A program made the position numbers and the translations under genes. Of a DNA stretch of 64,000 nucleotides, positions 8,353 through 16,051 are shown piece by piece. Where the stretch lies: contig CAJUHR010000025.1 of assembly GCA_910586255.1 (NCBI GenBank), positions 11,202 to 75,201 on the forward strand, written 5' to 3'. Source of the stretch: an uncultured Lachnospiraceae bacterium. Its GTDB lineage: Bacteria > Bacillota > Clostridia > Lachnospirales > Lachnospiraceae. Within the stretch, counting starts at the first letter, position 1. Each line of letters opens with the position of its first letter. The notes below the pieces were generated by a model. That model saw nothing but the letters and a program-made list of their open reading frames with translations. It had not been told where the DNA came from and searched no databases.

Positions 8353-9305
8353 TGAGCAGGAGAAAAAAAGGCGGCGGCGGAGGAGAAGACTGCGGAAGCT
8401 GGATGGATACATATGGCGACATGGTCACTCTTCTTTTGTGCTTCTTTGTTATGCTGTATTCCATGTCAAGTCTGGATCAGCAGAAGTGGGAAATCTTTGT
8501 GAAGAGCGTATTTCCCAACTCCAATGACAAGGAGCAGATCGCCATTAATGAAAATATATTAGATGGTGAATTTGATGTCTCCGGAAACCTTCAGATGGAG
8601 GAGGAGATGGAGATGGACGACTTGGATAAGCTCTGGCTGGCTCTCCAGAAAAAGCTGGAGGAAAGCGGAATGGACCAGGGCGTCAGCATGAATAAGGGGG
8701 AGGGTTACGCCTTCATCTCCTTTGAGAATCACACGTTCTTCAATGGAAACAGCTCTCAGCTGACCAATGAGGCAATTGCCGTGCTGGATGTGTTTTGCGA
8801 GGCCATAGAACCTCAGGCAGATGCTTTTTCACAGATCGAGATCATGGGACACACGGCTCAGGGGGACCCAAATCATCCCAACAACCCCCGGACAGACCGG
8901 CTTTTGTCCTCCATGCGCGCGGCTGAGGTGGCGGCTTATATCCAGGAGAAGAACATTATGGACCCCAGCAAGATCATTGGAATCAGCTACGGCCAGTTCC
9001 GTCCGGTGGACACCTTTGAGACCAGCGAGGGCAGAGCGAGAAACCGCCGTGTGGAATTTTTGATTATTGACAATGGGGCGGATATTAAGTCCATGAATGA
9101 TTTTTATGATGAGATTAATGGTGTAGATGAAGGGGATGCCTCTGCTCCGGACGGATTTTCGGAGATAGGCGGCAGTATGGAGGGGTCGGCCAGTATGGTC
9201 AATCCGGACGGCCCTCCGGATAATGCGGCTGCTTTGGAAGCTGCAGATCCTGCTCAGGCGGGAGCTGAGATTCTGGATAGCATGATCAATCCCGCAGCGG
9301 AATAA
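8352..9305 (+). CDS. motB: Flagellar stator protein MotB
   Basis: MotB anchors the stator to peptidoglycan and carries the ion-binding Asp. The basic, glycine-rich N-terminus leads into one membrane helix with MDTYGDMVTLLLCFFVM, placing the ion-binding Asp at residue 23. Residues about 125-240 are an OmpA-like peptidoglycan-binding domain with NNPRTDRLLSSMRAAEVAAY and GRARNRRVEFLI. The last 70 residues are acidic and low complexity, longer than usual. It overlaps motA by 1 bp. No fliL follows, unlike many related operons. Confidence 0.95.
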   Translation: MSRRKKGGGGGEDCGSWMDTYGDMVTLLLCFFVMLYSMSSLDQQKWEIFVKSVFPNSNDKEQIAINENILDGEFDVSGNLQMEEEMEMDDLDKLWLALQKKLEESGMDQGVSMNKGEGYAFISFENHTFFNGNSSQLTNEAIAVLDVFCEAIEPQADAFSQIEIMGHTAQGDPNHPNNPRTDRLLSSMRAAEVAAYIQEKNIMDPSKIIGISYGQFRPVDTFETSEGRARNRRVEFLIIDNGADIKSMNDFYDEINGVDEGDASAPDGFSEIGGSMEGSASMVNPDGPPDNAAALEAADPAQAGAEILDSMINPAAE

Positions 9306-9332
9306 CTTATTGAGAAAAGGTGGCGTTTTGAA

Positions 9333-10463
9333 ATGGCAGACGTATTATCCCAAAGTCAGATTGATGCTCTTTTGAAGTCTATGCAGGGCGGCGGAGGCGA
9401 TGACAGCAGCAGTAGCAGTGCTCCTGTGCAGACCGAGCAAAAGGCGGCTGTGCAGGATGAAAAGAAAAAACCAGATACACCCGAGATCAAATACAGTAAG
9501 TATGATTTTTACAGTCCCAGGAAATTCACAAAGGATAAGATGAAGATCCTGACCAGTGTGTTTGAGAATTACGCGCGGATTATCACCTCTCAGGTCAATG
9601 GTGTTTTCCGGGTTATGACGGATATCACCGTGATGGAGGTTCAGGAACGGCGTTACTATGAGTTTGTAAACTCTCTAAATGAAAATGATGTGATTACTCT
9701 GGTTAATACCAGCATGGAGAATTATACCCGGAAGCTGGTTCCCTTGATGATGTATGTGACGCCGGGACTGGTGATCACGCTCATTGACCGTATGCTTGGC
9801 GGGGAGGAGACTGTAGTTAAGGTTAAGGACGGATACCGGTATTCGGATGTGGAGACCGCCCTGTACCGCAGAGTGCTCTCTCAGCTGATCCATGCTTTAA
9901 AGGACGGCTTTGCCAGCTACATAAATGTGAACTTTGAGGCTTTCCGGATTGAGGAAAATCCCACAATGATGCAGGATGTGGGCTTGGATGAGACTGTGGC
10001 CATTATTCATCTTAATGTGGATGTGACAGGTCTTGCTGTGGAGCGGATCCGGATCTGCATGCCGGGCACGCTTTTAGAAGCAATGTTTCAGGTTATGGAC
10101 AGCCACAGACATCTTGCCAAAGGTTACTCCTATGAGGATAACCGGGAGACCATTCTGGAGAATATCCGTCAGTCCCAGCTTCCTCTCACAGGACAGCTTG
10201 GCACTGTATCCCTGGATTTGGATGATATATACCATCTAAAGGTAGGCGATGTGATTGATATGAATAAGCCTAAGGACAGGGAAGTGAAGCTTTATGTGGG
10301 AAGACAGGCATGGTTTACAGGTAAGATGGGTATCTATAAAAAGAACGTAGCAATTCGGATCAATCGAAGACTTTATGATGAGGATGACCCGGAGAAGGAT
10401 GAGCTCTCGGAGGAGGAGCTGCTGGCCGCCCAGGGAGGGGAGGAACCGGCTCTCGGCGGATGA
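9333..10463 (+). CDS. fliM: Flagellar motor switch protein FliM
   Basis: FliM is the C-ring protein that receives CheY-P. The extreme N-terminus has the CheY-docking peptide LSQSQIDALL at residues 5-14, followed by a Gly/Ser linker. The CheC-like middle domain spans roughly residues 55-240 (KYDFYSPRKFTKDKMKIL at its start), and the SpoA-like C-terminal domain follows (KVGDVIDMNK). The length, 376 residues, is slightly above average because of an acidic tail. Its docking peptide is the reference for the repeats seen at 25083-26234. Confidence 0.96.
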   Translation: MADVLSQSQIDALLKSMQGGGGDDSSSSSAPVQTEQKAAVQDEKKKPDTPEIKYSKYDFYSPRKFTKDKMKILTSVFENYARIITSQVNGVFRVMTDITVMEVQERRYYEFVNSLNENDVITLVNTSMENYTRKLVPLMMYVTPGLVITLIDRMLGGEETVVKVKDGYRYSDVETALYRRVLSQLIHALKDGFASYINVNFEAFRIEENPTMMQDVGLDETVAIIHLNVDVTGLAVERIRICMPGTLLEAMFQVMDSHRHLAKGYSYEDNRETILENIRQSQLPLTGQLGTVSLDLDDIYHLKVGDVIDMNKPKDREVKLYVGRQAWFTGKMGIYKKNVAIRINRRLYDEDDPEKDELSEEELLAAQGGEEPALGG

Positions 10464-10551
10464 CAGCCATACCGTCAGAACAGGATAAGAGGTTGCTGAT
10501 TTATCAGTGACATCATATATTATTATTTTTTAAAGAAGAGAGGGGAACACA

Positions 10552-10914
10552 ATGCCTAAAATTATGTTGGTTGATGATGCCGCGTTTATGAGAATGATGG
10601 TTAAAAATGCCCTGACCAAAAGTGGGTATGATAATTTTGTAGAAGCTCAGGATGGGGCAGAAGCGGTGAAGAAGTATGCTGAGGAGAAGCCGGACATGGT
10701 ATTTATGGATATCACCATGCCCAATATGGACGGTCTTCAGGCTTTGAAGAAAATCAAAGAGGACTATCCGGATGCAAAGATTGTAATGTGTACGGCAATG
10801 GGCCAGGAGGGAATGGTAGTAGACGCAATTAAGTCCGGAGCCAGAGATTTTATTGTAAAGCCGTTTAATGCCGAGCGTATTGTACAGACCGCGCAGGCGA
10901 TTTTGGGGAGTTAA
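10552..10914 (+). CDS. cheY: Chemotaxis response regulator CheY
   Basis: A 120-residue single-domain receiver that, when phosphorylated, binds the flagellar switch. All signature residues are present: acidic pocket D8/D9, phospho-acceptor D53 (VFMDITMPNMDGL), T81 and K103 (IVKPF). It is placed between fliM and flgC, 88 bp after fliM behind AGAGAGGGG, and so is likely expressed with the switch proteins. The kinase CheA is not encoded in this window. Confidence 0.95.
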   Translation: MPKIMLVDDAAFMRMMVKNALTKSGYDNFVEAQDGAEAVKKYAEEKPDMVFMDITMPNMDGLQALKKIKEDYPDAKIVMCTAMGQEGMVVDAIKSGARDFIVKPFNAERIVQTAQAILGS

Positions 10915-10935
10915 AACAGGCAGGAGGATTTTAAA

Positions 10936-11385
10936 ATGGCATTTTTGAGTTCTTTTGACATCAGTGCATCTGCTTTGAGTGCCCAGCGTGTCCGGATGGA
11001 TATAGCGGCAGAGAATATTGCCAATATTGACTCGACCAGAACTGAAGGGGGCGGTGCATACCGCAGAAAAGATGTGCTTTTTGAGAGCTATGGAGCAGGC
11101 TCTTTCAGAGAGGCGCTGCATAATGCCTCCGCGGGAAAAGGATTTTCCGGCAGAAATGCAGGCGTCCGGGTGGCAGGTATCATTGAGGATGACCGGGAGA
11201 TGAAGCAGGTCTATAATCCGGGCCATCCCGATGCAGATGAGAATGGATTTGTAACTTTGCCGAATGTGGATCTCTTAAAGGAGACTGTGGACAGTATGTC
11301 TGCCACCAGATCTTATGAGGCCAATGTTACGGCATTGAATGCAATGAAGCTGATGGCGCAGAAGGCGCTGGAAATTGGGAAATAA
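10936..11385 (+). CDS. flgC: Flagellar proximal rod protein FlgC
   Basis: FlgC is one of the proximal rod proteins. The 149-residue protein has the rod N-terminus (FDISASALSAQRVRMDIAAENIANIDST) and a clear FlgC C-terminus (NPGHPDADENGFVTLPNVD, then a helix ending MAQKALEIG); quoted parts are family hallmarks. Normally flgC follows flgB and precedes fliE at the head of the fla operon. Here it sits alone between cheY and fliY. Whether a second flgC exists upstream of the window cannot be seen. Confidence 0.92.
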   Translation: MAFLSSFDISASALSAQRVRMDIAAENIANIDSTRTEGGGAYRRKDVLFESYGAGSFREALHNASAGKGFSGRNAGVRVAGIIEDDREMKQVYNPGHPDADENGFVTLPNVDLLKETVDSMSATRSYEANVTALNAMKLMAQKALEIGK

Positions 11386-11427
11386 TATTCCGCGCATGGA
11401 AAAATTTTGATAAAAGGAGATTGAGAA

Positions 11428-12726
11428 ATGGGCGCTAGCAGCTTTAATGAGATGGAATTAGACGCTATAGGCGAGATTATGAATATCAGCCTTGGCGCCT
11501 CTGCGACGGCAGTTTCCACGATGCTGGGCACAAAGGTGAATATTACAACGCCTGTGGTGCTGGTTCAGACGCGAGAACAATTTGAGTTCAAACGGCTGGA
11601 ACCGGCTATTGGCGTTGAGATTGATTATGTGGAAGGCCTGGACGGCAAGAACATCATGATGTTCCGCAAGGAGGATATCCGGATTATTGTGGGCACTATG
11701 ATGGGAGAGGACCTGCCCATGGAGGCTTTCGACCAGATGGATGAGCTGTATATCAGCGCCATCTGCGAGGTCATGAATCAGATGATGGGATCCTCCGCTA
11801 CGGCTCTGTCTGAATTTCTGGGCACCGTAGTGAATATATCTACCCCCAAATCCTTTGATGTGGGCGAGCCGGAGGATTTCAAGAACAAGTATTTTACGGA
11901 AGAAAGCGGTATGGTGATCGTCCGCTTCCGCTTGGAAATTGAGGATAAACTAAACAGTGAATTTATGAATATTATGCCGGTAAAACTGGCAAAGAGACTT
12001 TTGGAGCCCTTTGCGGACAGCTTAGGCGAACCAGAACCGGCAGCACCTGAGCAGCCATTGGTTGCCGAGCCTGCGCCTGCACCTGCACCCCAGCCGGCCC
12101 CGGTTGCCGAGCCTGCACCGGCGCCTGTACCCCAGCCTGCTCCGGTTGCCGAGCCTGCTCCGGCGCCTCAACCGGCCCCGACCCCTGCGCCAATGCCTCA
12201 ACCGGCTCCGATGCCTCAGGTTCCGCCTGTGGCAGATCCGGCAGCCATGCAGGGAATGCAGCAGCCCTATTATCCCTATCCGTCTGCGGGAATGGATCCC
12301 ATGATGCTTCAGCTGCTTAATCAGATGCAGCAGACCCAGATGCAGATGATGGAGATGATGAAGTCCACCAAGACCCGTGAGCCGGCTTCTTCCGCTACGG
12401 GCGGCTCTCTTATCCGTCCCTTAAGCTCACCGCAGATGCAGGGCGAGGACGGCACGGGAGAAGAGGACAAGGCCAATCAGGAGATGCTGATGAAGGTGCC
12501 TCTTGAGATTTCCGTGGAAATCGGAAGAACCAAGAGACTGGTGAAGGATATTCTGGAATTTACTCAGGGCACGTTGGTGGTTCTTGACAAGATGGCCGGT
12601 GAGCAGGTGGATCTATATGTCAACGGACAGTGCATCGCCAAGGGAGACATCGTAGTGGTGGAGGATAACTTCGGTATCCGTATTACAGAGATTGTATCAA
12701 GGGAACTCCATCCGGAAAGCTTATAA
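11428..12726 (+). CDS. fliY: Flagellar switch phosphatase FliY (CheC-like domain plus FliN domain)
   Basis: FliY is the Gram-positive C-ring protein that also dephosphorylates CheY-P. Residues 1-195 form a CheC-like domain with two complete active-site motifs (D/S-x3-E-x2-N-x22-P): one beginning DAIGEIMN, the other SAICEVMN. A linker of about 120 residues follows, dominated by PAPAPQPAPVAEP repeats and then Met/Gln-rich sequence. The C-terminal SpoA/FliN domain (residues about 350-430) begins VPLEISVEIGRTKRLVKDIL. There is no N-terminal EIDALL peptide, unlike Bacillus FliY, so CheY docking here may rest on FliM. Confidence 0.93.
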   Translation: MGASSFNEMELDAIGEIMNISLGASATAVSTMLGTKVNITTPVVLVQTREQFEFKRLEPAIGVEIDYVEGLDGKNIMMFRKEDIRIIVGTMMGEDLPMEAFDQMDELYISAICEVMNQMMGSSATALSEFLGTVVNISTPKSFDVGEPEDFKNKYFTEESGMVIVRFRLEIEDKLNSEFMNIMPVKLAKRLLEPFADSLGEPEPAAPEQPLVAEPAPAPAPQPAPVAEPAPAPVPQPAPVAEPAPAPQPAPTPAPMPQPAPMPQVPPVADPAAMQGMQQPYYPYPSAGMDPMMLQLLNQMQQTQMQMMEMMKSTKTREPASSATGGSLIRPLSSPQMQGEDGTGEEDKANQEMLMKVPLEISVEIGRTKRLVKDILEFTQGTLVVLDKMAGEQVDLYVNGQCIAKGDIVVVEDNFGIRITEIVSRELHPESL

Positions 12727-12742
12727 GGTGGAAGAATTGACA

Positions 12743-13084
12743 ATGTTTCGCGCAATACTGACGGTTATGATTGTCCTGGCTATGGCCTGGTGGTGCAGCC
12801 GTTTGCTGGGAAGGCAGTGGGTAAGGTCCTCCGGCTCCGGCAATATTGAGCTGATTGATCAGGTGCAGGTAGGACAAAATCAGAGAATCCTTCTTATGAA
12901 GGCGGGAGAGAAGCATTATCTGATCGGCGTCAGTTCGGCGGGAATCCAGCTTCTCTCAGAGGTGGAGGGAGAGTTTTGTTCTCCCCGGTCGCCGGAGATG
13001 ACAGCCGGAACACAGTTTCCCTTCCGGGATTTTCTCAAGGAACGTTTGGAATCATACAGGGATAAAAGGGAGGGAGAGCAATGA
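12743..13084 (+). CDS. fliO: Flagellar biosynthesis protein FliO
   Basis: FliO is a small membrane protein assisting FliP ring assembly. I start at ATG 12743 (MFRAILTVMIVLAMAWW), behind AAGGTGGAAG, giving 113 residues. One N-terminal membrane helix is followed by a short cytoplasmic beta-rich region (IELIDQVQVGQNQRILLMK, EKHYLIGVS) typical of FliO/FliZ. It overlaps fliP by 4 bp (ATGA). Sequence identity in this family is low; position directly before fliP is the main support. Confidence 0.85.
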   Translation: MFRAILTVMIVLAMAWWCSRLLGRQWVRSSGSGNIELIDQVQVGQNQRILLMKAGEKHYLIGVSSAGIQLLSEVEGEFCSPRSPEMTAGTQFPFRDFLKERLESYRDKREGEQ

Positions 13085-13737
13085 ATGACCTTCTGACACA
13101 GTTAAACGGCGGGAGCGTTCCCACCCTGGAAATAATATTTCTTCTTACCTTTGCGGCCCTGCTTCCATCGATTGTCGTTATGATGACTTCTTTTACGAGA
13201 ACAATCATCATACTGTCCTTTACAAGAAACGCGATGGGTGTTCAGCAGGCGCCGCCCAATATGGTATTGGTTGGCATTGCCCTGTTTTTGACCTTATATA
13301 TTATGAGTCCGGTGCTGAACCAGATAAATGAGGAGGCGTATCAGCCTTATGTCAGGGAGGAGATCACTCAGGAAGAGGCCATGGAACGGATGGTGGTTCC
13401 CTTAAAGGACTTTATGCTCCGCAACACGGAGCTAAACACCATGAATACCTTCGTCCGCATGGCCGGCATAGAGGTTCCCGAAAATCCCCAGGACTATCCA
13501 TTGACGGTAGTGGTTCCGGCGTTTATGACCAGCGAGCTGAAGGCAGGATTTACGGCCGGATTTTTGATTTATCTCCCGTTTCTTCTGGTGGATATTATTG
13601 TGTCTACCACGTTGATGTCCATGGGTATGGTAATGCTGCCTCCAGCTATGATTTCCATGCCGTTTAAGCTGCTGCTTTTTGTGACGGTGGACGGCTGGGA
13701 GCTGTTGTTTTCCAGTATTGTTACCAGCTTTCGCTAG
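13081..13737 (+). CDS. fliP: Flagellar export gate protein FliP
   Basis: FliP forms the core of the export gate with FliQ and FliR. The 218-residue protein has four hydrophobic segments and the signatures LLPSIVVMMTSFTRTIIILSF and VDIIVSTTLMSMGMVMLPP. It lacks the N-terminal cleavable signal seen in enterobacterial FliP and is correspondingly shorter. Start codon overlaps the fliO stop. Confidence 0.96.
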   Translation: MNDLLTQLNGGSVPTLEIIFLLTFAALLPSIVVMMTSFTRTIIILSFTRNAMGVQQAPPNMVLVGIALFLTLYIMSPVLNQINEEAYQPYVREEITQEEAMERMVVPLKDFMLRNTELNTMNTFVRMAGIEVPENPQDYPLTVVVPAFMTSELKAGFTAGFLIYLPFLLVDIIVSTTLMSMGMVMLPPAMISMPFKLLLFVTVDGWELLFSSIVTSFR

Positions 13738-13785
13738 AACAGGAATATTTTGTCTGAGCGGTTACCGGGAAGGGAGTGAGAAGCC

Positions 13786-14046
13786 GTGTCCGAACTGCAG
13801 ATTATGGATATTTTATACCAGACCTTTCAGCTGGCAGTGCGGCTGACCATGCCGTTTCTGCTGGTGAGTATGGTGGTGGGTGTGCTGATTGCCATTTTTC
13901 AGGCAGCAACCCAGATCAATGAGCAGACGTTGACCTTTGTGCCCAAATTTTTGTCGATCTTGGCAGTGATGGGATTTTTGGGAAGCTCGATTCTGACAAT
14001 GCTTCAGGATTTCGTCAGACAGATGATGTCCCTGATGGGGGGCTGA
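13786..14046 (+). CDS. fliQ: Flagellar export gate protein FliQ
   Basis: An 86-residue protein with two membrane helices, fitting FliQ in length and pattern (AVRLTMPFLLVSMVVGVLI, then TQINEQTLTFVPKFL). It starts at GTG behind GGGAAGGGAG. It packs around FliP/FliR in the export gate and lies between them in the operon. Confidence 0.94.
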   Translation: MSELQIMDILYQTFQLAVRLTMPFLLVSMVVGVLIAIFQAATQINEQTLTFVPKFLSILAVMGFLGSSILTMLQDFVRQMMSLMGG

Positions 14047-14052
14047 TGATCC

Positions 14053-14805
14053 GTGTTTATTCTCTTTGCGTTGATCGTCATGCGGATGAGCGGCGCCATT
14101 GCCTTTAATCCCATATTCGGCAGAACCAATTATCCCAGAGTGGCTAAGGGAGCCCTTATTTTTCTTCTTTCCCTGATGCTGTATTTGGGGGTGGACGGGA
14201 CTCTTGTCCATCAGCCGGCTAATATGATTGAGTACGGCGTAATGCTGGTTAAGGAATTGATGGTGGGTTTTGTACTGGGCTTTTCCATGGAGCTTACCTT
14301 CGCCATTGTCCGGTTTGCCTCGTCAATTATGGATCACACCATGGGACTTTCCATGGCGCAGGTATATGATCCCCAGTACAACACCCAGATGACCATTACC
14401 TCCGGTATCTTTTATGCTTTTCTGGCCCTGATCTTTTTGGCTACGGACGGGCATGTAAGGCTGATTGCCCTGTTTTTTTCATCAGCCAGACTGATTCCCT
14501 TCGGGCAGGTGGCCATTCGCCCGGAGCTGTCAGAGCTTATGCTGGAGATCTTCCGCACTTGTATTCAGACAGGATTCCAGTTTGCGTTTCCCCTGATAGC
14601 CATGGAGCTGGTGACGGAGGCGGCGGTGGGAATTTTGATGCGGATGATTCCGCAGATCAATGTGTTTGCCATTAATTTCCAGATTAAAATCATAGTTGGA
14701 CTCATGATGCTGGTATATCTCTTCAGCCCTATGGCTTCGCGGCTGTATGTGATGATTGACGACATGTTTATGAATATGCAGCGTCTGCTTTCCCTGATGG
14801 TATAG
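14053..14805 (+). CDS. fliR: Flagellar export gate protein FliR
   Basis: FliR completes the FliPQR gate. The 250-residue membrane protein has six hydrophobic segments and family phrases such as RMSGAIAFNPIFGR, GFVLGFSMELTFAIVRFA and GLSMAQVYDP. The start used is a GTG seven bases past the fliQ stop; no better upstream start is visible. An N-terminal extension seen in some FliR proteins is absent. Confidence 0.94.
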   Translation: MFILFALIVMRMSGAIAFNPIFGRTNYPRVAKGALIFLLSLMLYLGVDGTLVHQPANMIEYGVMLVKELMVGFVLGFSMELTFAIVRFASSIMDHTMGLSMAQVYDPQYNTQMTITSGIFYAFLALIFLATDGHVRLIALFFSSARLIPFGQVAIRPELSELMLEIFRTCIQTGFQFAFPLIAMELVTEAAVGILMRMIPQINVFAINFQIKIIVGLMMLVYLFSPMASRLYVMIDDMFMNMQRLLSLMV

Positions 14806-14896
14806 GAAAGAGACAAAAAGCCGTCTGTGGCGGCTAAAGTGAGGGAGAAGCAAAAAGCAGGGACTTCAGGCCGAACGACAGAAGGGAGTGGTGAGC

Positions 14897-15970
14897 TTGG
14901 CAGAGTCTGGCGGACAGGAAAAGACCGAGAAACCAACCAGTAAACGGCGGAAGGACGCCCGGAAGGAAGGAAATGTATTCCAGAGCAGAGATGCCGTGAC
15001 GGTTGTGATGCTGTTCGGGGTTTTCTATATCCTCAAGCTGGTATTGCCTCTCCTGTATGAGACCATACGGGATTGTATGGTTTATTTTTTTCGCGCGGTG
15101 GGGACTGAGAATCCTTTGGGCTCCTCGCCTCATATTTATGTGTATATGGTGGTGGCGGTATTAAAATGTGCTATGCCGGTTCTGCTGGCGTCTGTGGTGC
15201 TGGGAATCATTGCCCATGGTATACAGACCCGGTTCAATATCAGCTTTCAGGTGCTCCGCCCCAAGTTCAGCAAGTTAAATCCTATCAGCGGAATCAAGCG
15301 CATGTTTGGCATTAAGAAGCTGGTGGATTTGGCAAAGAATCTGATAAAGATTGCACTTTTGATTGCCTTGTTATATAATTTATTGAGGACCGATCTGGAT
15401 GAGATATCCCGGATGTTGGATATGCAGATATATCCATCGACTATCCGGATGCTGGAGATGGTGTTTGAGCTGGTTCTCAAGGTCTGTGTGGCTTTTACAG
15501 TGGTTGCTTTTTTTGATTACCTTTACCAGCGGTGGGATTATGAGAATAATCTGAAGATGACCAAGCAGGAGGTAAAGGACGAGTACAAGAATACAGAAGG
15601 AAATCCGGAGATTAAGGGACGAATCCGGAGAATCCAGCGGCAGATGGCTATGAGCCGCATGATGCAGAAGGTTCCGGAGGCAGATGTGATTGTGAGAAAC
15701 CCGACACATTTTGCCGTGGCGCTGAAATACGACCCGGATAAATATGGGGCCCCGGTGGTTCTTGCCAAAGGGCAGGATGAGCTGGCACTGCGGATTGTGC
15801 GTGTCGGTGAGGAACACGGGGTATATGTGATAGAGAACCGGCCGCTGGCCAGGGCTCTCTATGCTTCCTGTGAACTGGACCGGGAGATCCCGGCAGAGTT
15901 TTATGGGGCAGTGGCAGAGATTCTGGTATATATATACCGGCAAAGCCACAGGGAGGATATGCTCCGGTAG
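14897..15970 (+). CDS. flhB: Flagellar export switch protein FlhB
   Basis: FlhB sets export specificity; it cleaves itself between Asn and Pro of NPTH. The motif is intact here (VRNPTHFAVALKYDPDKYG). The N-terminus (ESGGQEKTEKPTSKRRKDAR) precedes four membrane segments and a charged linker rich in Lys/Arg/Glu. I start at TTG 14897 because AAGGGAG ends eight bases upstream; GTG codons at 14888 and 14891 overlap or crowd that site. Length 357 residues is normal. A stand-alone paralogue of its C-terminal domain lies at 41317-41673. Confidence 0.94.
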   Translation: MAESGGQEKTEKPTSKRRKDARKEGNVFQSRDAVTVVMLFGVFYILKLVLPLLYETIRDCMVYFFRAVGTENPLGSSPHIYVYMVVAVLKCAMPVLLASVVLGIIAHGIQTRFNISFQVLRPKFSKLNPISGIKRMFGIKKLVDLAKNLIKIALLIALLYNLLRTDLDEISRMLDMQIYPSTIRMLEMVFELVLKVCVAFTVVAFFDYLYQRWDYENNLKMTKQEVKDEYKNTEGNPEIKGRIRRIQRQMAMSRMMQKVPEADVIVRNPTHFAVALKYDPDKYGAPVVLAKGQDELALRIVRVGEEHGVYVIENRPLARALYASCELDREIPAEFYGAVAEILVYIYRQSHREDMLR

Positions 15971-16051
15971 GAGAGAGGACTTTATTGCGAAGTATCCAAA
16001 AATGCAGGAATATGCGTTTTATGGAATTCATATTAATGGATGGAGCTTTTC

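Noticed and set aside
12062..12304. Arg/Leu/Pro-rich frame inside fliY
   Set aside because: Out-of-frame reading of the PAPAPQP linker.
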